14,038 nt of DNA from NCBI GenBank assembly GCA_035650495.1, contig DASRHK010000163.1, positions 1-14,038 of the forward strand. Direction: 5' to 3'. Under the pieces are notes generated by a model, which was not told the origin of the DNA, made no database searches, and saw only the letters and a list, made by a program, of their open reading frames with translations. This stretch comes from DASRHK01 sp035650495. Its GTDB lineage: Bacteria; Pseudomonadota; Gammaproteobacteria; Nevskiales; Nevskiaceae. The number at the start of each line of letters is the position of its first letter. Position 1 is the first letter of the stretch. Positions 1 through 7,639 of the stretch are shown here, piece by piece. Position numbers and translations under genes: made by a program.

Positions 1-2050
1 CCATCGCCATCGCTTCGCCGGTCGTTGCTTCGAATCCCGTAGCGGTCACCGCGCAATCGGCGACCGGGACCTGCCACGGCCCGACCATCTGATCGCGCAC
101 CGTCAGCCCGCCGACCGTGCGGTCGCCGATGGTGATGAGGAAATTCTTGTTGGCGACCGCCGGGAAGCACAGCACGCGCTCGGCGGCGGCGCGCACGTCG
201 ATCTTCGCGACGTCGAACACCGCACCACTGCCCTTCGCGCGCTGCGACTCGCGACGCATGCGCGGCGGCTTGCCGAGCAGCACCGGCATCGGCATGTCGA
301 CCGGCTTGGTGTGCTCGAGCTTGTCCTCGACGAGGAGCTGCTGCTGCGCCGTCGCCGTGCCGACCACCGCGAACGGGCAGCGCTCGCGCGCGCACACTTT
401 CTCGAACTCCGCGACATCGTCGGCGGCGATCGCGAGCACGTAGCGCTCCTGCGACTCGTTGCACCAGATCTCCATCGGCGACAGCGCGGGATCGGCGGAC
501 TGGATGTCGCGCAGCTTGAAATGACCGCCGCGATCGTCGGCGTGCACGAGCTCGGGCAGCGCGTTCGACAAGCCGCCGGCGCCGACGTCGTGGATCGACA
601 GGATCGGATTGTCCTCGCCGAGCGCCCAGCAGTGATCGATCACTTCCTGGCAGCGCCGCTGCAATTCCGGATTCGCACGCTGCACCGAAGCGAAGTCGAG
701 CTCCGCGCTCGACGCGCCGGTCGCCATCGAAGATGCCGCACCGCCGCCGAGCCCGATCAGCATCGCGGGCCCACCGAGCACGATGAGCTTGCAGTCCTCG
801 ACGACCTTGCGCTTCTCGACGTGCGGCGCGCGGATGTTGCCGAAGCCGCCGGCGATCATGATCGGCTTGTGATAGCCGCGCAGGCGATCGCCGATGCGCG
901 TCTCGAACGTGCGGAAATAACCGGTGAGGTTCACGCGGCCGAACTCATTGTTGTACGCCGCGGCGCCGATGGGTCCGTCGAGCATGATCTCGAGCGCGCT
1001 CGCCATCGTCGACGGGCGAGGCAGGTCGGCTTCCCACGGCTGCACGAAATCGGGAATGCGCAGGTTGGAGACGGTGAAGCCGCAGAGTCCAGCTTTCGGT
1101 TTCGCACCGCGGCCGGTCGCGGCTTCGTCGCGAATCTCGCCGCCGGAGCCGGTGGCCGCGCCCGGATGCGGCGAGATGCCGGTCGGATGATTGTGCGTCT
1201 CGACTTTCATCAACAGATGCACCGGCTCGACGTGCTCGCGCCAGTGCTGATCCGCATCGGGGAACCAGCGCATCGCCTTCGGGCCCGCGACGACGGCGGC
1301 GTTGTCCTTGTACGCGGACAGCACGCCCTGAGGCGCGGCGCGATGCGTGAGCTTGATCATCTCGAACAGCGAGCGCGGCTGCGCGGCGCCGTCGATCACG
1401 AACTCGGCGTTGAAGATCTTGTGGCGGCAATGCTCGCTGTTGACCTGCGCGAACATCATCAGCTCGGCGTCGGTCGGATTGCGTCCCGCCGCGACGAAAT
1501 GAGCCGCGAGATAGTCCATCTCCTGCGCGGAGAGCGCGAGCCCCCACTCGCGATTCGCCGATTCCAGCGCGGCGCGACCGCCCGCGAGAACGTCGACGCT
1601 GCGCAGCTTGCGCCGCGGCTGCTCGTCGAAGACGTGCTGCAGATCGGTTGCGTTCGCGAGCACCGACTCGGTCATCGGATCGTGCAGCACGGCGCGCGCA
1701 GCGGCGTCGAGCTGATCGACTCCGCCGATCAGATACGCGCGGCCGCGCTCGATGCGGCGCACGCCCGCGAGCCCGCAGACACGCGCGATGTCGGTCGCCT
1801 TGCTCGACCACGGCGACAGCGTGCCAAGCCGCGGCACGACGTAGAGCAGGCAGTCGGCGGACGGCAGCTGCGCGGGTCCGCTGCCGAGCAATCGACGCAG
1901 GTCTTCGAGACGCCCTTCGGATTGCACGAGGAAGAACTCGATCGCGCGCACGCTCTGGATGTTCGGCGCGAACGGCTTCAGTCGCTGCAGCAAGCGCTCG
2001 ATGCGGAACGCCGACAGTGCTTCACCGCCGGGCAGGAATTGCACGCGCAT
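1..2050 (-). CDS. purL: Phosphoribosylformylglycinamidine synthase, N-terminal half (cut by window edge)
   Basis: This enzyme makes FGAM from FGAR, ATP and glutamine in cytoplasmic de novo purine synthesis. About 683 residues are visible, roughly half of the 1,290-1,340 usual for the single-chain proteobacterial enzyme. The N-terminus starts MRVQFLPGGEALSAF (the PurS-like domain). Next come AQVNSEHCRHK near residues 201-211, with the conserved His, then VETHNHPT near 283-290 and GAATGSGGEIRDE near 297-309, which are the ATP/FGAR-binding signatures. The visible part ends in TGEAMAM, as in PurL. The second synthetase-like half and the C-terminal glutaminase with its Cys/His pair lie beyond the left edge. 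The ATG (2048-2050) shares one base with the TGA of the upstream hydrolase gene (TGATG), which supports this start and suggests translational coupling. No frameshift was seen in the visible part. The identification is secure. Confidence 0.97.
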   Translation of the reverse strand, partial: MRVQFLPGGEALSAFRIERLLQRLKPFAPNIQSVRAIEFFLVQSEGRLEDLRRLLGSGPAQLPSADCLLYVVPRLGTLSPWSSKATDIARVCGLAGVRRIERGRAYLIGGVDQLDAAARAVLHDPMTESVLANATDLQHVFDEQPRRKLRSVDVLAGGRAALESANREWGLALSAQEMDYLAAHFVAAGRNPTDAELMMFAQVNSEHCRHKIFNAEFVIDGAAQPRSLFEMIKLTHRAAPQGVLSAYKDNAAVVAGPKAMRWFPDADQHWREHVEPVHLLMKVETHNHPTGISPHPGAATGSGGEIRDEAATGRGAKPKAGLCGFTVSNLRIPDFVQPWEADLPRPSTMASALEIMLDGPIGAAAYNNEFGRVNLTGYFRTFETRIGDRLRGYHKPIMIAGGFGNIRAPHVEKRKVVEDCKLIVLGGPAMLIGLGGGAASSMATGASSAELDFASVQRANPELQRRCQEVIDHCWALGEDNPILSIHDVGAGGLSNALPELVHADDRGGHFKLRDIQSADPALSPMEIWCNESQERYVLAIAADDVAEFEKVCARERCPFAVVGTATAQQQLLVEDKLEHTKPVDMPMPVLLGKPPRMRRESQRAKGSGAVFDVAKIDVRAAAERVLCFPAVANKNFLITIGDRTVGGLTVRDQMVGPWQVPVADCAVTATGFEATTGEAMAM

Positions 2051-2814
2051 CAGGCGATCTCCCGCCAGGCGAGCCCGTCGTCCTGGTTCGCGCAGATCAT
2101 CCACGGCTCGTCGCGACCGAGCGCGTCACATGCGGCGGCGCGCGCGAGCTGCGGCGTGTTGTTCTTCTGCGAAAGATGGGTGAGCACGAGGTGCTGCAGG
2201 CGCGTACAGTCGATCGCGCGCAACAGGTCGGCCGACTGCGCGTTCGACAGATGCCCCATCGGTCCGCCGACGCGCGACTTGAGGCTCGGCGAGTACGGTC
2301 CCTTCAGCAGCATGGGCACGTCGTGGTTGAACTCGAGCATCAGGGCGTCGCAGGCGGACAGGCATTCGCGCATGTGCGGCGTGACGAAGCCGGCGTCGGA
2401 GATCACGCCGAGCTTGCGCGCGCCGTCGCTGAACACGTAGTGACAAGGCTCGCGCGCGTCGTGCGGAACCGGGAACGGCCGCACCTGCACGTCGCCGATG
2501 GTGAATCCCTCGTGCGGATTGAAGCGATGCACGTTGGGCACGAACGGATCGTCCCAGACGTCGAAGGTGCCCATGGTCATCCACACCGGCACGTCGTGCT
2601 TGCGCGCGAAGCGTGCGACGCCGCCGATGTGATCGTTGTGCTCGTGGGTGACCAGGATCGCGTGGATGCTGCGCGGCTCGATGCCTGCGCGCTCGAGCTT
2701 CGCCTCGATCTCGCGAAGGTAGAACCCGCAGTCGACCATGACGCGCGTCGCGCCGGATTCGATGAGAGTGCAATTGCCCTGACTGCCGCTGCCGACCGAG
2801 GCGAACCGGATCAC
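2050..2814 (-). CDS. Metallo-beta-lactamase-fold hydrolase, YycJ/WalJ-like
   Basis: This 254-residue protein has the MBL metal-site set. SVGSGSQGN lies at residues 6-14 and the core motif THEHNDH at 56-62 (H57, H59, D61, H62). Further candidate ligands are H118 (in VPHDA), D140 (in GVISDAG) and H223 (in LTHLS), so a dinuclear zinc site is likely intact. SGSxGN followed by VDCGF is typical of the YycJ/WalJ branch, cytoplasmic phosphodiesterase or nuclease-like enzymes whose substrate is poorly defined. There is no signal peptide. The start is GTG (2812-2814), which overlaps the TGA of the upstream DUF1820-type gene by 4 nt (GTGA). Its own stop overlaps the purL ATG by 1 nt, so the three genes should be cotranscribed. 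The fold is certain, but the substrate is unknown, and a role in purine metabolism is only suggested by position. Confidence 0.93.
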   Translation of the reverse strand: MIRFASVGSGSQGNCTLIESGATRVMVDCGFYLREIEAKLERAGIEPRSIHAILVTHEHNDHIGGVARFARKHDVPVWMTMGTFDVWDDPFVPNVHRFNPHEGFTIGDVQVRPFPVPHDAREPCHYVFSDGARKLGVISDAGFVTPHMRECLSACDALMLEFNHDVPMLLKGPYSPSLKSRVGGPMGHLSNAQSADLLRAIDCTRLQHLVLTHLSQKNNTPQLARAAACDALGRDEPWMICANQDDGLAWREIA

Positions 2815-3155
2815 TTCTTCCGATCTCCGCCCAGCGTGTAGAGCGGGAACGGCGTCACCTTCGAGCTCTCCTCGCCGGCTGCGGCGACGATGCGCGCCGG
2901 GCCTTGCTTGCTGACCTCGTCGATGCGGATGATCGAGTGCATCGGCACGTAGAAGCGCTCGACGTTGGCGAACTCGCTCTTCAGCTTTTCTTCGGACGGA
3001 TCGACCACGACGGTGGACTTCTCGCCGAACACGAGCTTCTCGATCTCGACGAAGCCGAGCATCGAGCCGTGCGTGACGTTGCGCGCGTACACCTCATAGA
3101 CCTGCCCGTGGTTCATGAAGCTCACGCGATAGAGGCGATGTTTGCTGGTCGACAT
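2811..3155 (-). CDS. DUF1820-type conserved protein
   Basis: This small soluble protein of 114 residues begins MSTSKHRLYRVSFMNHGQVY, followed by YEVYARNV and later VVVDPSEEKLKSEF and VPMHSIIRIDEV. This pattern matches the DUF1820 family of proteobacterial proteins as I know it. The family has no established function, and no catalytic motif or membrane segment is visible. It is the first gene of the leftward operon, and its TGA overlaps the GTG of the MBL hydrolase. The ATG at 3153-3155 has no clear Shine-Dalgarno sequence, since the bases before it are a GC-rich run. A TAAAAT box lies about 24 nt upstream of the start. Family assignment is from recognition only. Confidence 0.85.
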   Translation of the reverse strand: MSTSKHRLYRVSFMNHGQVYEVYARNVTHGSMLGFVEIEKLVFGEKSTVVVDPSEEKLKSEFANVERFYVPMHSIIRIDEVSKQGPARIVAAAGEESSKVTPFPLYTLGGDRKK

Positions 3156-3197
3156 GGCAGGCGGCGGCGAAGCGCTGCTATTTTACGTGACTGCTCA
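3156..3197. promoter_or_regulatory. Short divergent intergenic region, candidate promoter
   Basis: Only 42 bp separate the DUF1820-type gene (leftward) from the GT-C-like gene (rightward). Read leftward there is a TAAAAT hexamer (3180-3185), five of six matches to the sigma70 -10 box, about 24 nt before the ATG. Read rightward, TATTTT (3179-3184) is a weaker -10-like box about 13 nt before the ATG of the GT-C gene. No convincing -35 element was found in either direction. Both operons must start near here, because the neighbours are divergent. The assignment of particular boxes is weak. Confidence 0.35.
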
Positions 3198-4811
3198 ATG
3201 ACCCGCGATTTCGCACCATTGCCATCGTGGCATCTCGCCATCGCCGCCATCGCCCTGGTCGCGATCGTGGCGGGAATCGTCGCGCAGCTGTGGATTCCGC
3301 TCGCCCCCCCGATCCCAGGCGAATTCTCGGACTCGGTCGATTATCTGGTTTTCGCCGACTATTTCTGCGGCGCTTTCTCCGGCAAGTTGACGCCGAACGT
3401 CATCTCGTTTTTCGCCGTGACGCGTTTCCCGCCGCTGTTTCCGCTGGCACTCTGCGCGAGCGGCGCCGGACTGCATGCGACGCTTAACGCGTATTGGTTG
3501 ACCGCTGCTTTCACGATTGCGTGCTTCGGGCTCGCAGCGGTTTGGCTCGTTCGCGAATGCAAATCGCTCGCGGGCGGGCTCCTCGTCGCCGCAGCCTTCG
3601 CGTTGGCTCCCGGGCTGCATCTGCTCACGCTCAATCCTGTGTCCGAGCCGATGTTTCTGGCCATGACTCTGTCCACATTGCTCTGGTCTGGCAGGGTTGA
3701 AGCAGGTCGCGGCTCGCTGCTGACGTTCGCATTGTTCGCCGGCTTGTTGCCGTTGTGCCGGATGGCGGGTATCGCGATGGTGATTGCGATCGCCCTGTGG
3801 CTTCACCTCCGGCGCGTTCGCAGCCTACGAGGTCGTGCCATCGCTACCGCTGCCATGATCCTGCCGGTGCTGTCCTGGTTCACCTATCGCAGGCTCATGC
3901 CGGTTTCGCTCAGCTACTCCGATGTCGCCGGACTCGATCACCTCATCGAGACCTTCGGCGGATGGAGCGCCTGGATGCTCGGGCAGCCACGCCGCATCGC
4001 GGACGCATACATCGAATCGGTCTCGCCATGGGCGCATGCGCCGGGCGCGCTGATCGCCCTCTTCGGATTTGCATTCTCCGCGGGCTGGTGGCTGCGGATC
4101 CGACGCGCAGCGCTCGACGCCATCGCCCTCACCTTCTACCTGGGTCTGATCTTCTGCTGGCCGTACCCATCCGAGACTCCGCGCTTGATCGTGGTTACGC
4201 TGCCGATGGCCGGCCTGTGTCTCTGGGAGGCGGCGCGCTGGTTGTTCGAGCGCATCCCGGCGACCAGCGCGAACGCGGCGGAGGCGGCGGCGTTCGCGAT
4301 CGCCGCAACCGTGGTCGCCGTGTCGATGCCCTTCATGGTCGAAGCATCTGGGCGCGCGCTCGCGCCGATGGATGCCGAGCTCGAGCCGTTCAGACGCAGC
4401 GCCAGCTTCTTCCGGGTGACAAGCCGGGCGTCGGCGCTGGAGCTGGCGGAGCTCAACGCTCGCGTCGCGGCCGCGATGGATGAAACGGCCCACGCGATTC
4501 CGCAGGGCGAGTGCGTCTACACGTTCTTTCCCAACGCGCTCTACGCGCACGGCCCGTCACTCGACGTGAGGCCGATGCCTTTTCCGCCGCGCGACGGCAA
4601 GGCGACACCCGACCAATTCAGCGACTGCCGACACGTTCTGGTGACCTACCAGACCTCATGGCAATTGCGTCAGCCACTCCTCTACCCGATGCGGCAAGCC
4701 GACGGCTGGCTGACGCCGGAATTGGTTTCCCGCATGAAGGTGCGCGATGAGGACGTCGTCGCTGCCGCGCTGCTCCGGCGGATCGAATCGCCCGCCCGCG
4801 CGGCGCCGTGA
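3198..4811 (+). CDS. Polytopic membrane protein, GT-C-type glycosyltransferase-like
   Basis: This protein of 537 residues has roughly ten hydrophobic segments. The first spans about residues 12-34 and the last lies near residues 360-395, followed by a C-terminal region of about 130-150 residues that is probably periplasmic. The first loop after TM1 carries SDSVDYLVFAD (D45, S46, Y49), followed by RFPPLFP near 76-82. An acidic residue in the first outer loop and a PPL(Y/F)P element are typical of GT-C enzymes (ArnT/PMT and related families), which use polyprenyl-phosphate sugars at the outer face of the inner membrane. The acceptor is unknown. I chose the ATG at 3198 because the open frame continues upstream only by running antisense through the DUF1820-type gene. 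Codon use looks less GC-extreme than in the neighbours, which could mean relaxed conservation or transfer. It is convergent with the GT2 gene, 25 bp away. It could also be a membrane protein without transferase activity. Confidence 0.75.
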   Translation: MTRDFAPLPSWHLAIAAIALVAIVAGIVAQLWIPLAPPIPGEFSDSVDYLVFADYFCGAFSGKLTPNVISFFAVTRFPPLFPLALCASGAGLHATLNAYWLTAAFTIACFGLAAVWLVRECKSLAGGLLVAAAFALAPGLHLLTLNPVSEPMFLAMTLSTLLWSGRVEAGRGSLLTFALFAGLLPLCRMAGIAMVIAIALWLHLRRVRSLRGRAIATAAMILPVLSWFTYRRLMPVSLSYSDVAGLDHLIETFGGWSAWMLGQPRRIADAYIESVSPWAHAPGALIALFGFAFSAGWWLRIRRAALDAIALTFYLGLIFCWPYPSETPRLIVVTLPMAGLCLWEAARWLFERIPATSANAAEAAAFAIAATVVAVSMPFMVEASGRALAPMDAELEPFRRSASFFRVTSRASALELAELNARVAAAMDETAHAIPQGECVYTFFPNALYAHGPSLDVRPMPFPPRDGKATPDQFSDCRHVLVTYQTSWQLRQPLLYPMRQADGWLTPELVSRMKVRDEDVVAAALLRRIESPARAAP

Positions 4812-4836
4812 GGCAAGAGCGCCGGACGGGTTCGTC

Positions 4837-5541
4837 TCATGCGCGCAGCAAACCGTAACGGAAGATGCACCAGAGCGCCCACACGCCATCCTTCCAGTTG
4901 ATCTTCTTGCCTTCGGCGTAGGTGCGGCCCGCATAGGAGATACCGACCTCATAGATGCGCACGCCGGGCACTCGGGCAAGTTTCGCTGTCACTTCGGGCT
5001 CGAAGCCGAAGCCCTCTTCCGCCAGCTGGATCGACTGAATCAGCTCGCGTCGGAACAGCTTGTAGCAGCACTCCATGTCGGTGAGGTTGAGATTGGTCAC
5101 CATGTTGCTGAGCAAGGTCAGCATGCGATTGGCGAGCGAGTGCCAGAAATAAAGGACTCGATGTGTTTCGCCGCCGGCGAAGCGGCTGCCGAAGACGGCG
5201 TCGGCCTTGCCCTCGAGCACCGGCGTGAGGAGCTTGGGATATTCGGCCGGGTCGTACTCGCGATCGGCATCCTGGACGATCACGTAGTCGCCCGTCGCCG
5301 CCTGGATGCCGGTGCGCACAGCAGCACCTTTGCCGCGATTGCGCTCGTGCAGGATCACCTGATCGACGAGCGGACGCAGCTGGTTGGCGAGAAGGTCGCG
5401 GCTGCCGTCGCTGGAGCCGTCGTCGACCACGATGATCTCGACCCCGCCCGGCACCGCGGCGCGGCGCACAGCCTCGATGAGCGAGGCAAGCGTCGCCATC
5501 TCGTTGTAGCAAGGAATCACTACCGATAGAACTGCGCTCAT
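4837..5541 (-). CDS. Family 2 glycosyltransferase, DPM1/polyprenol-phosphate sugar synthase-like
   Basis: This is a 234-residue GT-A-fold enzyme. The N-terminus LSVVIPCYNE is followed by VDDGSSDGS (about residues 39-47), RNRGKGAAVRTG, the metal-binding QDADREYDP (about 89-97), GSRF, and LTDMECCYKLFRREL. This order is that of DPM1-like enzymes, which transfer a sugar from a nucleotide donor to polyprenyl phosphate on the cytoplasmic side. The two C-terminal transmembrane helices of ArnC/GtrB relatives are absent, so it resembles the short soluble type. GGAG (complement of 5551-5554) lies 9 nt before the ATG. It converges on the GT-C-like gene, so a donor-synthase and transferase pair is plausible but inferred. 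The sugar cannot be read from sequence. Confidence 0.88.
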   Translation of the reverse strand: MSAVLSVVIPCYNEMATLASLIEAVRRAAVPGGVEIIVVDDGSSDGSRDLLANQLRPLVDQVILHERNRGKGAAVRTGIQAATGDYVIVQDADREYDPAEYPKLLTPVLEGKADAVFGSRFAGGETHRVLYFWHSLANRMLTLLSNMVTNLNLTDMECCYKLFRRELIQSIQLAEEGFGFEPEVTAKLARVPGVRIYEVGISYAGRTYAEGKKINWKDGVWALWCIFRYGLLRA

Positions 5542-5606
5542 TTACTTCGTCTCCGGATGCAACGACGGCTTCAGACGAGCGAGGTGCAACTTCACAAGGT
5601 GGGCCG

Positions 5607-5626
5607 GGTCGCGGGCCGGAGCGACC
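5607..5626. repeat. Short perfect inverted repeat between tRNA and GT2 gene
   Basis: GGTCGC (5607-5612) and GCGACC (5621-5626) form a 6-bp stem with an 8-nt loop. It lies downstream of the tRNA-Ser gene and upstream of the GT2 start. There is no T run after it on the minus strand, so it is not a canonical intrinsic terminator. It may be a processing or structural element, or chance in GC-rich DNA. The rest of the 142-bp gap (5542-5683) shows only the GT2 ribosome-binding site. Confidence 0.3.
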
Positions 5627-5683
5627 AGCAGCACGCGGCGAGCAAGCCATGCTGGCGCAACGGGGCGCGCATGTTGCTCAAAA

Positions 5684-5771
5684 TGGCGGAGAGGGAGGGA
5701 TTCGAACCCCCGAACGCTTGCGCGTTAACGGCTTTCGAGACCGCCGCATTCAACCGCTCTGCCACCTCTCC
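5684..5771 (-). tRNA. tRNA-Ser(CGA)
   Basis: This is an 88-nt class II tRNA with an encoded CCA. The acceptor stem is GGAGAGG paired with CCTCTCC, followed by discriminator G. The anticodon loop CTCGAAA (complement of 5733-5739) gives anticodon CGA at 5735-5737, which reads UCG serine codons. A long variable arm forms a 5-bp stem (AACGC/GCGTT) with a GCAA loop, as expected for serine tRNAs. The T arm contains GGTTCGAATCC. It is transcribed leftward, divergent from mltF. A TATGCT hexamer about 16 nt upstream is a possible -10 box without a clear -35. Confidence 0.97.
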
Positions 5772-5839
5772 GTGGAGCCTGATTCGCGGAGCATATGTGC
5801 TACGGTTGCCGCGACGATCAGAAGGACGCGAATTGTACG

Positions 5840-7318
5840 ATGAAGAACGCGTTTCCGCCTATCGGTAGCGCCCTGCTGCGGCGCGCGGTGGGCGGCATGA
5901 CGCTGCTGGTGGTGTCGATCGGCATCGCCTGCATCTCCACTTGCTCGCCCAAGCAGTCGGGACTCGAACGGGTCCGGACCATGGGCGTGCTGCGCGTCGC
6001 GACCGTCAACAGCCCGACCACCTACTACATCGACAACAACGGTCCGACCGGCTACGAGTACGACCTCGCGAAGGGATTCGCCGACCGGCTGGGCCTCAAG
6101 CTCGAGATGATCGTGCTGGGCAGCGAGGACGAGATCATCGACAAGGTCGCGAGCGGCGCGGCCGATCTTGGCGCGGGCGGCGTGGCGGTGAGCTCGGCGC
6201 GTGAAGACATGGTTCGCTTCACGGAGCCGGTCTCGCGCGTCGTGCCCGAGCTGATCTACCGCACCGGCGGACCGCGGCCGCAGAGCCTCGACGATCTCAA
6301 GGGCAAGCTCGCGGTGCCCGAGGGGAGCGCGGAAGCGCAGCGGCTGATGCAGCTGAAGCGCTTCCATCCCGACATGCGCTGGGAACCGGCGACCGGCGTC
6401 GACGTCGAGAATCTTCTCGAGGCCGTTTCCGAAGGTCAGATCGACTACACGATCGGCAACTCGGACCTGGTCGCGATCAATCAGCGCTACTTCCCCAAGC
6501 TCGCGGTCGCGTTCCCGCTCGCCGAAGTCCAGCAGCTCGCCTGGGCGCTGCGCAAGGGCGACGACTCGCTCTACGCGGCCGCGGCCGACTACCTGCGCGA
6601 CACCTCGGGCGCCGAGCGCGACAAGCTGCGCGACCGCTACTTCGGCCAGGTCATGCACCCCGTTCAGTTCAGCTCGGTGAGCCTCGCGGCGGACGCGAGC
6701 TCGCGCCTGCCGAAGTTCCGCAAGTGGTTCGAGGAGGCCGCGCAGAAGACCAACATGGACTGGCGATTGCTCGCCGCCATCGGCTATCAGGAATCGCACT
6801 GGGATCCGTCGGCGGTCAGCCCGACCGGCGTGCGCGGACTGATGATGCTCACCGAAGACACCGCGGCCGAGCTCAAGGTGAAGCGCCGCGAGGATCCGGA
6901 GCAGAGCATCGACGGCGGCGCGCGCTACATCAAGCAGACGCTCGCTGCGCTGCCGGCCGAGATCAAGGAGCCCGATCGCAGCTGGATGGCACTCGCGGCG
7001 TACAACATCGGCATGGGCCATCTGATCGACGTGCGCAAGCTCACGCAGCAGCGCGGCGGCAATCCGAATCACTGGGTCGACGTGCGCGCCAACCTGCCGC
7101 TGCTCACGCAGCCGCGCTGGTTCAAGAAGACCGATTTCGGCTATGCGCGCGGCCACGAGACGGTGACCTACGTCGGCAACGTGCGCACCTACTACGACAT
7201 GCTCGTCTGGATGACCACGGAGCGGCCGCCACCGCGCCGCGAGGAGGAGAAGCCGGCCGAGGAGAAGAAGGAGAAGAAGAAGAAGGACCCGCTGAACATC
7301 AATGCGCCGGTCTTCTGA
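5840..7318 (+). CDS. mltF: Membrane-bound lytic murein transglycosylase F
   Basis: This 492-residue periplasmic enzyme cleaves peptidoglycan glycan strands to 1,6-anhydro products; E. coli MltF has 518. Residues 1-35 are an export signal with a hydrophobic stretch about 16-31. C31 and C35 follow, and ISTC at 32-35 is an imperfect lipobox. Residues about 45-275 form a solute-binding-protein family 3-like domain (MGVLRVATVNSPTTYY, GYEYDLAKGFADRLG). The SLT domain follows from about 295, with AIGYQESHWDP containing the catalytic E318, then GVRGLMMLT and AYNIGMGH near 387-394. The C-terminus is a Lys/Glu-rich tail. The frame is open to an ATG at 5795, but the start at 5840 places the signal peptide at the N-terminus. 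AGAAGGA lies 13 nt upstream, which is a long spacing. It is convergent with the ferredoxin gene, 6 bp away. Confidence 0.93.
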   Translation: MKNAFPPIGSALLRRAVGGMTLLVVSIGIACISTCSPKQSGLERVRTMGVLRVATVNSPTTYYIDNNGPTGYEYDLAKGFADRLGLKLEMIVLGSEDEIIDKVASGAADLGAGGVAVSSAREDMVRFTEPVSRVVPELIYRTGGPRPQSLDDLKGKLAVPEGSAEAQRLMQLKRFHPDMRWEPATGVDVENLLEAVSEGQIDYTIGNSDLVAINQRYFPKLAVAFPLAEVQQLAWALRKGDDSLYAAAADYLRDTSGAERDKLRDRYFGQVMHPVQFSSVSLAADASSRLPKFRKWFEEAAQKTNMDWRLLAAIGYQESHWDPSAVSPTGVRGLMMLTEDTAAELKVKRREDPEQSIDGGARYIKQTLAALPAEIKEPDRSWMALAAYNIGMGHLIDVRKLTQQRGGNPNHWVDVRANLPLLTQPRWFKKTDFGYARGHETVTYVGNVRTYYDMLVWMTTERPPPRREEEKPAEEKKEKKKKDPLNINAPVF

Positions 7319-7324
7319 GCACCT

Positions 7325-7639
7325 TCACATCTTCAATCGCTCCACGACGCGACCGTTGACGAGATGCTCCTGGATGATCTCCTCGACGTCTTCCTCGTCG
7401 ACGTAGGTGTACCAGACGCCTTCGGGATAGACGACGACGCACGGGCCCTCTTCGCAGCGATCGAGGCAGCCGGACTGGTTGATGCGCACGTTGCCGGGCC
7501 CCGAGAGCTCGAGCTCCTTCACGCGCTTCTTCGCGTAGTCGCGCACGCGGGTGGCGCCCTTGTCGTTGCAGCAGGTGCGATCGCCGGGCGGGCGCTGGTT
7601 GCAGCAGAAAAAGACGTGATAGCGGTAGTAGCTGCTCAT
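7325..7639 (-). CDS. Thioredoxin-like [2Fe-2S] ferredoxin
   Basis: This 104-residue cytoplasmic protein has HVFFCCNQRPPGDRTCC (C12, C13, C23, C24) and NQSGCLDRCEEGPCVVVYP (C58, C62, C67), then VWYTYVDEEDVEEIIQEHL. One Cys of each N-terminal pair plus C58 and C62 gives the four ligands of the thioredoxin-fold 2Fe-2S family, related to the NuoE/Shethna-type ferredoxins. It is the third gene of the cytochrome operon; its ATG overlaps the TGA of the four-helix protein gene by 4 nt (ATGA). That suggests coupled translation and a shared electron-transfer role, although homologues of this ferredoxin also occur elsewhere in other contexts. Extra Cys residues (doublets at 12-13 and 23-24, and C67) leave the exact ligand set open. 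Confidence 0.92.
   Translation of the reverse strand: MSSYYRYHVFFCCNQRPPGDRTCCNDKGATRVRDYAKKRVKELELSGPGNVRINQSGCLDRCEEGPCVVVYPEGVWYTYVDEEDVEEIIQEHLVNGRVVERLKM

Noticed and set aside
311..2440. Very long open frame (709 codons) on the plus strand
   Set aside because: It is antisense to purL and the MBL gene. Its translation is Arg/Ala/His-rich without motifs, a typical shadow of GC-rich codon bias.
2904..3197. Upstream extension of the GT-C-like gene
   Set aside because: It would run antisense through most of the DUF1820-type gene. The first hydrophobic helix follows naturally from the ATG at 3198.
5607..5626. Hairpin as intrinsic terminator of the tRNA gene
   Set aside because: The 6-bp stem has no following T run in the direction of transcription, so it is listed only as an inverted repeat.
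5684..5771. tRNA-Ser as integration site for a mobile island covering the GT genes
   Set aside because: No second copy of the tRNA 3' end was seen in the window, and no integrase or transposase is present.
5750..7156. Long minus-strand open frame opposite mltF
   Set aside because: It is a shadow of mltF that also reads into the tRNA gene, with a low-complexity Arg/Ala/Leu/Val/Asp composition.
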